The notes: generated by a model not told the origin, from the sequence alone. Positions 1 through 9,355 are shown, counted from the stretch's first letter. The stretch: DNA of 64,000 nt from Ascidiimonas aurantiaca (GCF_037646345.1 NZ_JBBEWR010000001.1:310001-374000); one strand, 5' to 3'. A program made the numbers and translations.

Positions 1-105
1 AAAAAAGATAAAGAAGAAATGATAGAGGTAGCCAAGAAGAAAGAGGCAGAAGCTCCTAAACTGGGTGAGGGGATCATTAATTTTTCGAATAAAAACCGAG
101 AATAA
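1..105 (+). CDS. C-terminal end of an unidentified protein (5' truncated by window)
   Basis: An open frame runs from the first base to a TAA at 103-105 and gives a 34-residue tail rich in lysine and glutamate (ending NFSNKNRE). There is no homology handle in so short a tail, and I do not recognise the family. It converges on the symporter gene, whose stop lies only 15 bases further on, so any terminator must be inside the coding ends. The frame is probably real because it is clean and ends in a short intergenic gap, but the product is unknown. Confidence 0.5.
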   Translation, partial: KKDKEEMIEVAKKKEAEAPKLGEGIINFSNKNRE

Positions 106-120
106 TACCCTTCAACAGGT

Positions 121-1848
121 TTAATTTATTTTTTTCCACAGTTTTATGATCACCCATGTACAAATTAACGTGATGCCAAATAAGATAAGGCCCAGAGACG
201 TTTTTCCGTAAATAACATACCCTGTCCCTATGAGAAGGGCATATACGCCGGCCACTCCACAGAGAAAAGCACCTATTTTAAGCGGAAAACCTTTAAATTT
301 AGATTCTTCACCAAAAATAAGCGTATTAAAAGAGGTCATAGTTTGCGCATCAGTAGCCGGGGTCAATAAGGTGACGAGCACCCAACCCACAGTAGTTACT
401 AACACCCCTGTAACCAGTTTCCAGTGTGAGGCCATTTCGATAAAAGGAATATCCTGTTTTCCGTCAATAAAAAATATAATGGCAATGGTAAAAGACAGTA
501 GCATAGCGGCTATTTCACTGTAGGGATTAATTCGTTTCCAGTACCATCGCAGTATGAAAAGCAAACCTGTTCCTGCGCCTATTTGCAGCATCAGGTCAAA
601 TGCTTCCCGGGCTTCTTCCAGTACAGTTGCCAGTAAAGCTGCCAGGATCATCATAACTAGAGTAGATAACCGTCCCACGCCTACCAGGTGTTTTTCGGAA
701 GCTTCCGGATGGATAAAACGTTTGTAAAAATCGTTTACTACATATGAGCTCCCCCAGTTAAGGTGTGTTGATATGGTACTCATAAAAGCGGCTATAAGCG
801 AAGTGATCACAATACCCAGTAGCCCTGCCGGCAAAAAAGTAAGCATAGCGGGATAGGAGAGGTCGTGCTTAATAAAGCTTTCTTTGAGGTTGGGAAACGT
901 TTGTTGTAAGGAGGCCAGATCGGGAAAAATTACCAGAGAGGCCAGGCCAATAAGTATCCATGGCCAGGGGCGCAGGGCATAATGCGCCACATTAAAGAAA
1001 AGTACGGCCCAGGTAGCGTGTTTTTCATTTTTGGCAGCCAGCATCCTTTGCGCCACATACCCACCACCTCCGGGTTCAGATCCCGGATACCAGACGCTCC
1101 ACCACTGTACAGCCAGAGGGATCAATAAAACAGGAATATATACTTCAGGTTTGCTAAAATCAGGAAACATAGAAAGTTTGTCTGTAACCTGTGGAACATC
1201 TAACAGTTTAGAAAGCCCGCCAATTTGCGGAAGGTCAATAATATAGATGGCAGCCCAGATACTTCCGGTCATTGCTATGATAAACTGAATAAAATCTGTG
1301 ATCAATACCCCTTTTAGACCGCCTAACATTGCGTAGAAAACGGTTACCAATGATGCTATAAGAAGTGTTTGCCACTCATTAAAACCAAACATTACATGCC
1401 CTATTTTAATAGCAGCCAGGCAAACATTGGCCATGATCACGATATTAAAGAATACTCCCAGGTAAAGTGCTCTAAAACCTCGTAAAACGGCAGCGGCTTT
1501 TCCGCGATATCGCAATTCATAAAACTCCAGATCGGTGGTAATACCGCTTTTGCGCCAGAGCCTGGAATAGAAAAACACAGTGAGCATACCGGTTAAAAGG
1601 AAACTCCACCATATCCAATTTCCATATACACCTTCTTTTCGAACCAGTCCGGCAACAAAATTGGGGGTATCGGCTGCAAAGGTAGTAGCTACCATAGATA
1701 CCCCTAATAACCACCAGGGCATATTACGACCCGACAAAAAGAAGGAGCTCGCATCTTTACCGGAGCTTTTAGAGGTTTTTATACCAATATATAATGAGAG
1801 TAAAAAAAAACCGATAATCAGCGCATAATCTATGGTAGAAAGCGTCAT
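121..1848 (-). CDS. Sodium:solute symporter (SSS family)
   Basis: A polytopic inner-membrane transporter of the sodium/solute symporter family, expected to couple Na+ entry to uptake of a sugar or other organic solute. From the ATG at 1848 it is 575 residues long, a usual size. The N-terminus has the family signature: a first membrane segment (about residues 7-25), then FFLSGRNMPWW (36-46) and ATTFAADTP (54-62). About 13 hydrophobic segments follow. The open frame extends 21 codons upstream, but that stretch holds a -7 promoter motif (1884-1891), so I place the start at 1848. It is divergent from pfkA. The substrate cannot be told from sequence; the glycolytic neighbours make a sugar plausible but this is only inference. 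Confidence 0.9.
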   Translation of the reverse strand: MTLSTIDYALIIGFFLLSLYIGIKTSKSSGKDASSFFLSGRNMPWWLLGVSMVATTFAADTPNFVAGLVRKEGVYGNWIWWSFLLTGMLTVFFYSRLWRKSGITTDLEFYELRYRGKAAAVLRGFRALYLGVFFNIVIMANVCLAAIKIGHVMFGFNEWQTLLIASLVTVFYAMLGGLKGVLITDFIQFIIAMTGSIWAAIYIIDLPQIGGLSKLLDVPQVTDKLSMFPDFSKPEVYIPVLLIPLAVQWWSVWYPGSEPGGGGYVAQRMLAAKNEKHATWAVLFFNVAHYALRPWPWILIGLASLVIFPDLASLQQTFPNLKESFIKHDLSYPAMLTFLPAGLLGIVITSLIAAFMSTISTHLNWGSSYVVNDFYKRFIHPEASEKHLVGVGRLSTLVMMILAALLATVLEEAREAFDLMLQIGAGTGLLFILRWYWKRINPYSEIAAMLLSFTIAIIFFIDGKQDIPFIEMASHWKLVTGVLVTTVGWVLVTLLTPATDAQTMTSFNTLIFGEESKFKGFPLKIGAFLCGVAGVYALLIGTGYVIYGKTSLGLILFGITLICTWVIIKLWKKIN

Positions 1849-1883
1849 AAAATAAAACTTATTAACGAAAACGTTTGAAATCC

Positions 1884-1891
1884 CAAAACTA
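1884..1891 (-). promoter_or_regulatory. Bacteroidetes-type -7 element for the symporter
   Basis: Read on the minus strand this is TAGTTTTG, a match to the Bacteroidetes sigma-factor -7 consensus TAnnTTTG. A TTG (minus strand, 1911-1909) lies 17 bp upstream as a possible -33 element. The motif sits 36 bp before the ATG at 1848, which supports that start over the longer open frame. Confidence 0.5.
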
Positions 1892-1927
1892 TGTAAAATT
1901 AGAGAACCCAATCATAGAAAATTAAAA

Positions 1928-1935
1928 TATGTTTG
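1928..1935 (+). promoter_or_regulatory. Bacteroidetes-type -7 element for pfkA
   Basis: TATGTTTG matches TAnnTTTG and lies 25 bp before the pfkA ATG at 1961. No clear -33 TTTG is visible. Together with the minus-strand element at 1884-1891 it makes a compact divergent promoter region. Confidence 0.45.
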
Positions 1936-1960
1936 GTAGATTTACTTCTAAAATTTTTTT

Positions 1961-2947
1961 ATGTCAGCAAGTATACACCGGGTAGCAGTACTTACTTCGG
2001 GAGGTGATTCACCAGGTATGAATGCCGCAATTCGTTCTGTAGTGCGTGCCTCCGTTTACCATAAATTAGAATGTGTGGGTGTTTACAGAGGGTATCAGGG
2101 AATGATAGAAGGAGATTTTAAGGAAATGAATGCCCGTAGTGTAAACAATATTGTTAACAAGGGAGGTACTATCCTTAAATCGGCACGTTCACAGGAATTC
2201 CGAACGAAAGAAGGGAGAAAAAAGGCATATGAGGCATTAAAGGCTGCAGGTATAGATGCTTTTGTGGTAATAGGAGGGGACGGGAGCTTTACGGGTGCCA
2301 TGATCTTTAATCAGGAGTTTGGTTTTCCTGTAATGGGTATTCCGGGCACTATAGATAATGATATTTTTGGCACTAATTTTACACTAGGCTTTGATACGGC
2401 CGTTAATACGGTGGTAGAGGCCATTGATAAAATACGGGATACTGCCAGCTCTCATAACCGGCTGTTTTTTGTTGAAGTAATGGGTCGGGATGTAGGGCAC
2501 ATAGCACTTAATGCAGGAGTTGGTGCGGGTGCAGAAGAAATACTTATTCCTGAGGAGGACCTGGGGCTTGACCGTTTACTGGAATCACTGGAACGCAGCA
2601 GGAAATCAGGAAAATCATCCAGCCTGGTAGTGGTAGCCGAAGGAGATAAGATAGGTAAAAATGTATTTGAGCTTAAAGAATATGTTGAAGAGAACCTGCC
2701 TGATTATGATGTGCGTGTTTCGGTTTTGGGACATATGCAACGCGGAGGGAGCCCTTCGTATTTTGACCGGGTTCTCGCCAGCAGAATGGGTGTAAAAGCT
2801 GTAGAAAGCCTGCTGGAAGGCAAAACAAACTATATGGTAGGGGTTATTGATAATAAAATGGCGCTTACCCCGTTGGATAAAGCGATAAAAGGACATTCAA
2901 AAATTGATCTTGAACTACTTCGCGTATCTGACATAATGTCTATTTAA
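1961..2947 (+). CDS. pfkA: ATP-dependent 6-phosphofructokinase
   Basis: Phosphorylates fructose 6-phosphate to fructose 1,6-bisphosphate in glycolysis; cytosolic, normally a tetramer. At 328 residues it has the usual bacterial PfkA length. All signature motifs are present: GGDSPGMNA (14-22, nucleotide-binding loop), GGDGS (105-109), PGTIDND (128-134, with Asp132 at the catalytic base position), MGRDVGH (174-180) and GHMQRGG near residue 257. The GGDGS form is the ATP-dependent type rather than the PPi-dependent one. The gapA gene starts 29 bases after its stop, so the two probably form a glycolytic operon. Confidence 0.97.
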   Translation: MSASIHRVAVLTSGGDSPGMNAAIRSVVRASVYHKLECVGVYRGYQGMIEGDFKEMNARSVNNIVNKGGTILKSARSQEFRTKEGRKKAYEALKAAGIDAFVVIGGDGSFTGAMIFNQEFGFPVMGIPGTIDNDIFGTNFTLGFDTAVNTVVEAIDKIRDTASSHNRLFFVEVMGRDVGHIALNAGVGAGAEEILIPEEDLGLDRLLESLERSRKSGKSSSLVVVAEGDKIGKNVFELKEYVEENLPDYDVRVSVLGHMQRGGSPSYFDRVLASRMGVKAVESLLEGKTNYMVGVIDNKMALTPLDKAIKGHSKIDLELLRVSDIMSI

Positions 2948-2976
2948 TTTAAAAATACAATTAAAGAAATTATAAA

Positions 2977-3978
2977 ATGGCAACATTAAAAATTGGTATT
3001 AACGGCTTTGGCCGTATAGGAAGACTGGTATTTCGTGCTACGGTTCAAAGAGAGAATGTAGAGGTAGTGGCAATTAACGATTTACTGAATGTAGAGCATT
3101 TGGCGTATCTTTTAGAATATGATTCGGTACATGGCAGATTCAACGGTACTATTGCCGTAGAAAATGAACATCTGGTAGTAAATGGAAAAAAAATACGGAT
3201 CACTGCCGAAAGAGACCCGAAAAATTTAAAATGGGGTGAAGCAGGAGTTGATGTTGTTGCCGATTGTACCGGGATATTCACCACTTTGGAAACCGCACAG
3301 GCACATCTGGATGCCGGTGCCCGAAAAGTGGTAATTTCTGCCCCTTCCAAAGATGCTCCTATGTTTGTAATGGGTGTGAACCACCATGAAGTAAAACCTT
3401 CAGATGCTATTGTATCTAACGCTTCCTGTACCACAAACTGTCTGGCACCACTGGCAAAGGTGCTCAATGACACTTATGGTATAGATGAGGGACTTATGAC
3501 CACCGTACACGCCACTACGGCTACGCAATTAACAGTAGATGGCCCTTCAAAGAAAAACTTTAGAGGAGGTAGAAGTGCCCTGCTTAATATCATTCCGGCT
3601 TCCACCGGAGCAGCAAAAGCAGTTACTAAAGTGATCCCTGAACTGAAAGGTAAATTAACAGGAATGGCTTTTCGGGTACCTACGGCAAATGTTTCGGTAG
3701 TAGATCTGACAGTGCGCCTGAAAACCGATACTTCTTATGAAGCCATCAAACAAACGATGAAAGCGGCTGCCGAAGGAGAACTGAAAGGTATTTTAGGATA
3801 TACAGATGAGATGGTAGTGTCTCAGGATTTCATTGGTGACCCAAGAACCAGTATCTTTGATGCAGAAGCCGGTATAGAGCTGAATTCAAAATTCTTTAAA
3901 TTAGTTTCCTGGTATGACAATGAAGCCGGATATTCTCATAAACTGGTAGATCTTGCAGAGCATATTAGTAAGCTTTAA
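2977..3978 (+). CDS. gapA: Type I glyceraldehyde-3-phosphate dehydrogenase
   Basis: Oxidises and phosphorylates glyceraldehyde 3-phosphate to 1,3-bisphosphoglycerate with NAD+. The protein is 333 residues. The Rossmann motif INGFGRIGR (8-16) opens the NAD domain, Asp35 in VAINDL fits NAD+ preference, the catalytic cysteine is Cys151 in SNASCTTNCLAP, and the general base is His178 in TTVHATTATQ. The C-terminal WYDNEAGYSHK is also standard. It lies 29 bases downstream of pfkA. Confidence 0.97.
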   Translation: MATLKIGINGFGRIGRLVFRATVQRENVEVVAINDLLNVEHLAYLLEYDSVHGRFNGTIAVENEHLVVNGKKIRITAERDPKNLKWGEAGVDVVADCTGIFTTLETAQAHLDAGARKVVISAPSKDAPMFVMGVNHHEVKPSDAIVSNASCTTNCLAPLAKVLNDTYGIDEGLMTTVHATTATQLTVDGPSKKNFRGGRSALLNIIPASTGAAKAVTKVIPELKGKLTGMAFRVPTANVSVVDLTVRLKTDTSYEAIKQTMKAAAEGELKGILGYTDEMVVSQDFIGDPRTSIFDAEAGIELNSKFFKLVSWYDNEAGYSHKLVDLAEHISKL

Positions 3979-4049
3979 TTAAAGAACTTTTTAAAGAAGC
4001 GTCTGGTTAGAAAAAGCATGTACCCGGCCGGGGATAAAAAACGTATAAA

Positions 4050-4907
4050 ATGATTTTAATAGTAGACAGTGGGGCAACCAAATCTGACTGGATTGCCATG
4101 GACCAAAACGGGAATCAGTTATTAATGACACAAACACTTGGTTTGAGTCCGGAAGTACTTACCCGCGAGATCATTGTTGAGCGGCTGGCTAATAATTTTG
4201 AGCTGTCTAAACACAGAAAAGAAGTAACCCAGCTTCATTTTTACGGTGCCGGATGCGGTACGATTCGCATGCGAAATTATTTGAAAGATATATTTTCTGA
4301 GTACTTTGTGAATGCCCGGATACATGTAAAAGAAGATACCTACGCTGCAGTTTATGCAACGGTTGAGAATAACCAGAGTGCCATAGTATGCATATTGGGA
4401 ACGGGCTCTAACTGCTGTTTTTATGACGGGCATGAACTTTATCAAAAAGTAAGCTCTTTGGGCTATATATTGATGGATGATTGCAGCGGCAACTATTTTG
4501 GCAGACAATTGCTAAGAGATTTTTATTTCCACAAAATGCCACCCAGGCTCGCGGCAAAATTTGACCAGGAATACGATCTGGATGCTGATGTGATCAAGAA
4601 CCACTTATATAAGCAACCTAATCCCAATACCTACCTGGCTACGTTTGCCAAGTTTGTAATACAAAACAAGAATGAAGTGTATTGCCAACAACTCATACGT
4701 AAAGGCATGAAACTTTTTATAGAAAATTCCATTAAGCAGTTTGATCAGGCCACAGAAGGGGTCCCCATTCACTTTGTAGGCAGCATTGCCTATTATTTGC
4801 AGGATGAGCTCAGGGAGGTTCTTCAGGAAAACAATTTAAGTTTGGGGCGTATTTTAAGAAGGCCCATTGACGGGCTGGTAGAATACCACCGATCTATTTT
4901 TGCCTAA
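4050..4907 (+). CDS. BadF/BadG-type sugar kinase (N-acetylglucosamine kinase-like)
   Basis: A 285-residue member of the BadF/BadG/BcrA ATPase family within the ASKHA fold. In the Bacteroidetes these stand-alone proteins are usually taken to be N-acetylglucosamine or related amino-sugar kinases. Visible motifs are the phosphate-1 loop DSGATKSDW (6-14), the second phosphate loop GTGSN (117-121) and DDCSGNYFG (143-151). It follows gapA by 71 bases and may share its transcript. It converges on the RidA gene across a 22-base gap. The exact substrate is not provable from sequence. Confidence 0.75.
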   Translation: MILIVDSGATKSDWIAMDQNGNQLLMTQTLGLSPEVLTREIIVERLANNFELSKHRKEVTQLHFYGAGCGTIRMRNYLKDIFSEYFVNARIHVKEDTYAAVYATVENNQSAIVCILGTGSNCCFYDGHELYQKVSSLGYILMDDCSGNYFGRQLLRDFYFHKMPPRLAAKFDQEYDLDADVIKNHLYKQPNPNTYLATFAKFVIQNKNEVYCQQLIRKGMKLFIENSIKQFDQATEGVPIHFVGSIAYYLQDELREVLQENNLSLGRILRRPIDGLVEYHRSIFA

Positions 4908-4913
4908 TAAACT

Positions 4914-4927
4914 GTTCTTATTAGAAC
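4914..4927. terminator. Small hairpin in a convergent gap
   Basis: GTTCT-TATT-AGAAC forms a 5-bp perfect stem with a 4-base loop in the 22-base gap between two convergent genes. It has no good T tract and a weak stem, so it is at best a weak bidirectional terminator. Confidence 0.25.
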
Positions 4928-4929
4928 CC

Positions 4930-5310
4930 CTATTTTACAGCGATCATAGAAATTTCTACGTTAACGTATTTAGGAAGGTTGGCCACCTCTACGGTTTCCC
5001 TGGCAGGGGCTGTACCTTCTGTAAAGTACATACCGTACACACCATTTACTTTACTAAAATCTTCCATGCTGCTGAGAAATATAGAGGTCTTTACCACATT
5101 TTCAAAAGTCATCTCTGCGGTTTCCAGTACGGCTTTTAAGTTTTGCATTACCTGCTCTGTTTCCTCTTCAACAGTACCTTTTACCAATTCTCCGGTAACA
5201 GGGTTTATAGCCACCTGTCCTGACAGATACAGGGTATTGCCACTTAAAATAGCCTGATTATACGGTCCCAATGGTTCGGGAGCATTTGGCGTTTTAATAA
5301 CTTTTTTCAT
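4930..5310 (-). CDS. RidA family enamine/imine deaminase
   Basis: RidA (YjgF/YER057c/UK114) proteins are small cytosolic trimers that hydrolyse reactive enamines and imines made by PLP enzymes. From the ATG at 5310 this is 126 residues, the normal family length. It shows the expected N-terminus (APEPLGPYNQAI), LYLSGQVAINP, and the conserved arginine in PARETVEVANLP near residue 105 that binds the substrate carboxylate. The open frame continues 19 codons upstream, but that extension does not look like RidA, so the shorter start is chosen. The stop of lptD is 34 bases upstream on the same strand. Confidence 0.93.
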   Translation of the reverse strand: MKKVIKTPNAPEPLGPYNQAILSGNTLYLSGQVAINPVTGELVKGTVEEETEQVMQNLKAVLETAEMTFENVVKTSIFLSSMEDFSKVNGVYGMYFTEGTAPARETVEVANLPKYVNVEISMIAVK

Positions 5311-5344
5311 AACACAAATTTGTTTATTAAATAATATATCGATT

Positions 5345-8056
5345 TTAAAGTCTTCTATCGGGATCACGCCTTTTTTCCCATTTTACATCACTAAGGATAC
5401 TTCCTTTGATACCGATAAAGAAGTACCAGGTGCCACTTTCTCTAAAAGGCTGCCAGTCAAAACTCATTCGCCAGGTATTCAGGTCTCTTTGAAAACCAAG
5501 GTTGGTAAAACCAAAGCCTTTTCTCACAAAGTCGTAGCTCGAGGAAAATCGTACTTTCCATTTAGTAGAAAGGGATATGTTGCCACTAAATTGAATAATA
5601 TTGTTAGTGATTTCGTTTTGTCGGTTAGAGTTATTGTAATTCAGATTGTAACCAATACGGACGTCCCAGGGTATGTTGGTTCGGTAATTTTCAGAGGGTT
5701 CTTCTTCTTCATCACCATCTTCTTCTTCAAAATTTCGCCGTTGATTATCCCCAAAAGCAAATCCGTCTTGAAAGAATTGATCTGCGACCAGTTCATCAGC
5801 AGATCGTTGATCTTCTTCTTCACCATCTTTCTTTTTTTGAAATGTTTTATTAGAAAGTGCATAGCTTAGGGTAAGGTTGGCATTGGTCATTCTAAAAAGC
5901 CCCCCACCGTTGTTTACATTGAAAGTATTTATACGTCTTCCGGCATTGTCTATGGCATAAGGATCAAAGGTGGCTCCAAAGTTTACGCTCATTTTGTTAT
6001 CAAAAAGCTGGGTCCCCCCTGTCATTCGTACGGGTGCTAATTGCAGTGAATCGGCCTCCAGATCGTAAGAGGTGTTAAAATTAAGGCTGTTCAATAACAT
6101 AACCTTTTTAGGTTCGGTTTCGGTAGTGTCACGCGATTTTACTTTGGCCTCCAGCGTATTACTGAGTGCAAATGTGATGGAATTGGCATTTCGGCGATTA
6201 GGTACACCAAAAAGCCCTCCTTCAAATCTTGTAAACTCCCGTATCTCTCCGGTTTCGCTTGCAATATACTCTTCGTAATAGCGGTCTCCGGAAGGAGTAA
6301 ACCCATAGGTGATTACCGGACGCATGGTATGGCGAATAGCCTGAATTTTACTTCCTTCTTTAAACCTGAAAGTTCCATAGATCGTGGTACCCAGACTGGC
6401 ACCCAGATTGTATTGGCTAAACCGGTCAAAACCACTAATGGTATCAATGGGTACTTCGTTCAGGTCGGCATCAAAATCTCTTCTTTGTATGGTTCGCAAG
6501 GTCCATACATCATCATAGTTAGCATTAAGTGAAACACTCAGGTACTTGGCAACTTTAAAGTTGGTATTAATGGGAATAGTATGCCGGAAACCTACACGGG
6601 CATTTTCAAACATTTCACTTTTAAGGAACAGAGAGTCAGTAGTCTGCATTCTGTTTTCGGCTCGTCCGGTGTATTGGAAGTTAATGTTTTGAAAAATTCC
6701 TTTTTTAATGCCTTCTCTGGGAGCAAAGGGAAAAACACGCTCCATGTTTGCCTGCAATGTGGGAAGGGTGAGGTCTATTTGTTCTGTTTGCGTATTTTGT
6801 GAGTGCGTGGCTGTTAAACTAATATTTACTGAAGGGTATGCAGGAAATGTTTTGGAATATGAAACCGACGAATTAAGGGTGTTCTGTAAAAAATTAGGCG
6901 TATTTAACTGGTTAAGCGATTCCTGAAAGAAGTTGCTACTTCCCAGATTTACTGAAGAGGTAAACCGGGAATTAGGGTTTGCCTTAGGATCCTGATTATG
7001 GGACCACTGCAGGTTAAAGACACGTCGCTGGCTAAAATCTGAGAAACCTCTTTGACTGGTCAGGATGTTTTCATAACTGAAATTTAAGTTTCCGGAAAAC
7101 CGATACCGTAAGGCATAAGTACTTTCTATCCGAACAGCATAACTTCCATTGGTGTAATAGTCACCTTTCAGTGCTAGATCTGCATAGTCGCTTATCGCAA
7201 AATAATACCCTCCATTCTGTAAAAAGAACCCCCGCTCATTCACCTGCCCAAAAGCGGGAAAAATAATTCCGGATGTCCTGCTCTGTGAAAGCGGGAAATA
7301 GGCAAACGGCACGGCTATAGGGGTAGGCACATCGGCAATATACATATTGCTGAATCCGGCAATTACCTTTTTTTTAGGTACAAATTTTCCTTTTCGTATG
7401 CGTATGTAATAATCGGGATTTTCCAGATCTTCATCGGTGGTGAGTTTTCCTTCTTTAAGGTAATACACCGAATCACTTTCTTTTTTGGTGAGTTCGGCAA
7501 ATACCAGGACATTACCTCCGCTGGTAACACCTCCAAGACCTCCGGCCATTTGTTCGGAGCGTGATTTCCATATAAGTGCTTTTTCAGTATTGTAGTTAAA
7601 ACGTATGGAATCTGGTTTTACTTCGTTTGAACCCTGTTTAAAATAAGGTGGCTGAATAAAATCGCCGGCCGAGTCTTTGATGCGTCCTGCATAGGCTTCA
7701 TTTTTCTCGTAGTCAATTACAATAATACCGGCTTTTAATTCTGTATCCTGATAATAGACTTCGGCTTCATTATAAAGATATATTCTCTTTTCTTTCTGGC
7801 TTATACGCACATAGTCCTTTGCCTTGTATTTGATCTTATCCAGTAAAAGGGGAGGAGGTGCATTTACAGAATCTTTTTGAAGGGTGTCCTGTACAACGGG
7901 TGCAGGTAAAATAGAATCTAATTTTTTTTCCGGTAGTGAGTCTTTTACCGCAGGGATTTTCAGAGGTTTTCTGGCAGGCGGTTCTTGCGAATAGACACTG
8001 AGGAAAAAAAGAGATACAATAACAGATAAAAGTATGTAAGGTTGTTTTGCTTGCAA
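5345..8056 (-). CDS. lptD: LPS-assembly outer-membrane protein LptD (OstA-like)
   Basis: Forms the outer-membrane part of the Lpt bridge that inserts lipopolysaccharide into the outer leaflet. The form used here is 903 residues: a signal peptide, an OstA/LptA-like beta-jellyroll region in the first third (lines such as ALIWKSRSEQMAGG and GNVLVFAELTKKESDS), then a long barrel domain rich in alternating aromatic strands. Two very acidic low-complexity loops (around 5690-5750 and 5805-5835) sit in the C-terminal half. The frame is open back to a TTG at 8131 with no ATG or GTG anywhere. A -33/-7 promoter pair lies at 8105-8137, inside that extension, so I prefer the TTG at 8056, which leaves a neat signal peptide (MQAKQPYILLS...). 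Start uncertain; identity confident. Confidence 0.88.
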   Translation of the reverse strand: MQAKQPYILLSVIVSLFFLSVYSQEPPARKPLKIPAVKDSLPEKKLDSILPAPVVQDTLQKDSVNAPPPLLLDKIKYKAKDYVRISQKEKRIYLYNEAEVYYQDTELKAGIIVIDYEKNEAYAGRIKDSAGDFIQPPYFKQGSNEVKPDSIRFNYNTEKALIWKSRSEQMAGGLGGVTSGGNVLVFAELTKKESDSVYYLKEGKLTTDEDLENPDYYIRIRKGKFVPKKKVIAGFSNMYIADVPTPIAVPFAYFPLSQSRTSGIIFPAFGQVNERGFFLQNGGYYFAISDYADLALKGDYYTNGSYAVRIESTYALRYRFSGNLNFSYENILTSQRGFSDFSQRRVFNLQWSHNQDPKANPNSRFTSSVNLGSSNFFQESLNQLNTPNFLQNTLNSSVSYSKTFPAYPSVNISLTATHSQNTQTEQIDLTLPTLQANMERVFPFAPREGIKKGIFQNINFQYTGRAENRMQTTDSLFLKSEMFENARVGFRHTIPINTNFKVAKYLSVSLNANYDDVWTLRTIQRRDFDADLNEVPIDTISGFDRFSQYNLGASLGTTIYGTFRFKEGSKIQAIRHTMRPVITYGFTPSGDRYYEEYIASETGEIREFTRFEGGLFGVPNRRNANSITFALSNTLEAKVKSRDTTETEPKKVMLLNSLNFNTSYDLEADSLQLAPVRMTGGTQLFDNKMSVNFGATFDPYAIDNAGRRINTFNVNNGGGLFRMTNANLTLSYALSNKTFQKKKDGEEEDQRSADELVADQFFQDGFAFGDNQRRNFEEEDGDEEEEPSENYRTNIPWDVRIGYNLNYNNSNRQNEITNNIIQFSGNISLSTKWKVRFSSSYDFVRKGFGFTNLGFQRDLNTWRMSFDWQPFRESGTWYFFIGIKGSILSDVKWEKRRDPDRRL

Positions 8057-8104
8057 AGCTTTAAATCCTATTTTTGTAAAAACCTGGCTCAATTTTTGCC
8101 GTGT

Positions 8105-8137
8105 CAAACATACGTATATTTTTTTGTCCAAGACAAA
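8105..8137 (-). promoter_or_regulatory. Full -33/-7 Bacteroidetes promoter for lptD
   Basis: On the minus strand TTTG (8137-8134) is followed after 21 bp by TATGTTTG (8112-8105), matching the TTTG / TAnnTTTG pattern with proper spacing. Transcription would begin near 8098. This lies downstream of the longest possible TTG start at 8131 and so argues for a shorter LptD. Confidence 0.6.
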
Positions 8138-8170
8138 GGTTTACCATTATTTTAATCTTTAATTATAACC

Positions 8171-9331
8171 GTGTTTAATAGTCATTATTTTATATTCAGT
8201 AAAAAAGGCCTTCCTTGGTTTATAATTCTTTTTATAACTACTGGATGCTTTTCCGTGGCTACCGTTGCACAGTCGGGTAAAGATACTTTTAAAGTAGTAC
8301 TCGATGCTGGACATGGAGGCACGGATCCCGGAAATTTGGGTAGCGGCTACAAAGAAAAGGATATTGCACTTAAAATTGTACTCGCCGTAGGGGCTATGCT
8401 TCAAAAAGAAGAAGATATAGAAGTGATATATACAAGAAAGACGGATGTATTTGTAGATCTTTTTGTAAGAGGGAAGATCGCCAATGAGGCCAATGCCGAT
8501 CTTTTTGTATCAGTACATTGTAACTCTCATAATTCTTCGGCAAACGGAACAGAAACCTTTGTTTTGGGTTTGGACTCAAACCGCCAGAATTTTGAAGTGG
8601 CCAAGGCAGAGAACTCGGTGATCTATCTGGAAGAAGATTATGAAACCAATTATGCCGGTTATGATATTAACTCTCCCGAATCGTTTATCGCCCTTACGCT
8701 TATGCAGGAAGAGTTTCTTGACCAAAGTATCATGCTGGCCAAGCATATTCAGGAGAACTTCACAAAAAAATTAAGACGAAAAAACCGTGGGGTAAAACAG
8801 GCCGGCTTTATTGTTTTGCATCAAACCTTTATGCCGAGTGTTCTGGTAGAAGTAGGTTTTTTAACCTATAAACCGGAAGGGCGCTATCTCAGCTCTGCTT
8901 CAGGCCAGGCCGAAATTGCAAGATCTATAGGAGCAGGGATTTTAGCGTATAAAAAGTCTGTTCAGGAAAATGTAGGCAGTGATTTCAGTTTTGAAAACAG
9001 TAGAGAAGAAGATGCTTCGTCAGTTTCAGGAACCAATGGCGTACCAGTTGCAGATAAACCTGCTGCCAACGCAGTTTTTAAGGTTCAAATTGCTGCAGGT
9101 AGTGCCGCATTGGAATTAGAGCCTTCTAACTTTAAAGGGCTCGAGCCACTTTCAAAAGAAAGTTTTCCGGGCGGCTATCGTTATTTTTACGGGGAGACGC
9201 ATGCATTTGATATGGCAAAGGAACTACAGGCAACCGCCATTGCCAAAGGCTATTCCGGGGCCTTCATTGTAGCTTATAGAGACGGTAGTAGAATAACTGT
9301 GGAAGAAGCTATTAATAACCGTTCAAATTAA
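8171..9331 (+). CDS. N-acetylmuramoyl-L-alanine amidase (Amidase_3)
   Basis: Zinc-dependent periplasmic amidase that cuts the bond between MurNAc and the stem peptide, used in daughter-cell separation. The product is 386 residues: a hydrophobic export signal (about 13-33, ending TVAQS), then an Amidase_3 domain with the zinc ligands His48 (DAGHGG), Glu62 (YKEKD) and His116 (SVHCNS) and the catalytic Glu227 (LVEVGF). The last 90 or so residues (VFKVQIAAGSAALELEP...) resemble a SPOR-like peptidoglycan-binding domain common in Bacteroidetes amidases. The start is a GTG; no ATG is available. It is divergent from lptD and opens the plus-strand run that ends at 18090. Confidence 0.9.
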   Translation: MFNSHYFIFSKKGLPWFIILFITTGCFSVATVAQSGKDTFKVVLDAGHGGTDPGNLGSGYKEKDIALKIVLAVGAMLQKEEDIEVIYTRKTDVFVDLFVRGKIANEANADLFVSVHCNSHNSSANGTETFVLGLDSNRQNFEVAKAENSVIYLEEDYETNYAGYDINSPESFIALTLMQEEFLDQSIMLAKHIQENFTKKLRRKNRGVKQAGFIVLHQTFMPSVLVEVGFLTYKPEGRYLSSASGQAEIARSIGAGILAYKKSVQENVGSDFSFENSREEDASSVSGTNGVPVADKPAANAVFKVQIAAGSAALELEPSNFKGLEPLSKESFPGGYRYFYGETHAFDMAKELQATAIAKGYSGAFIVAYRDGSRITVEEAINNRSN

Positions 9332-9355
9332 TCACAATTTTATTGAAATTATTTC

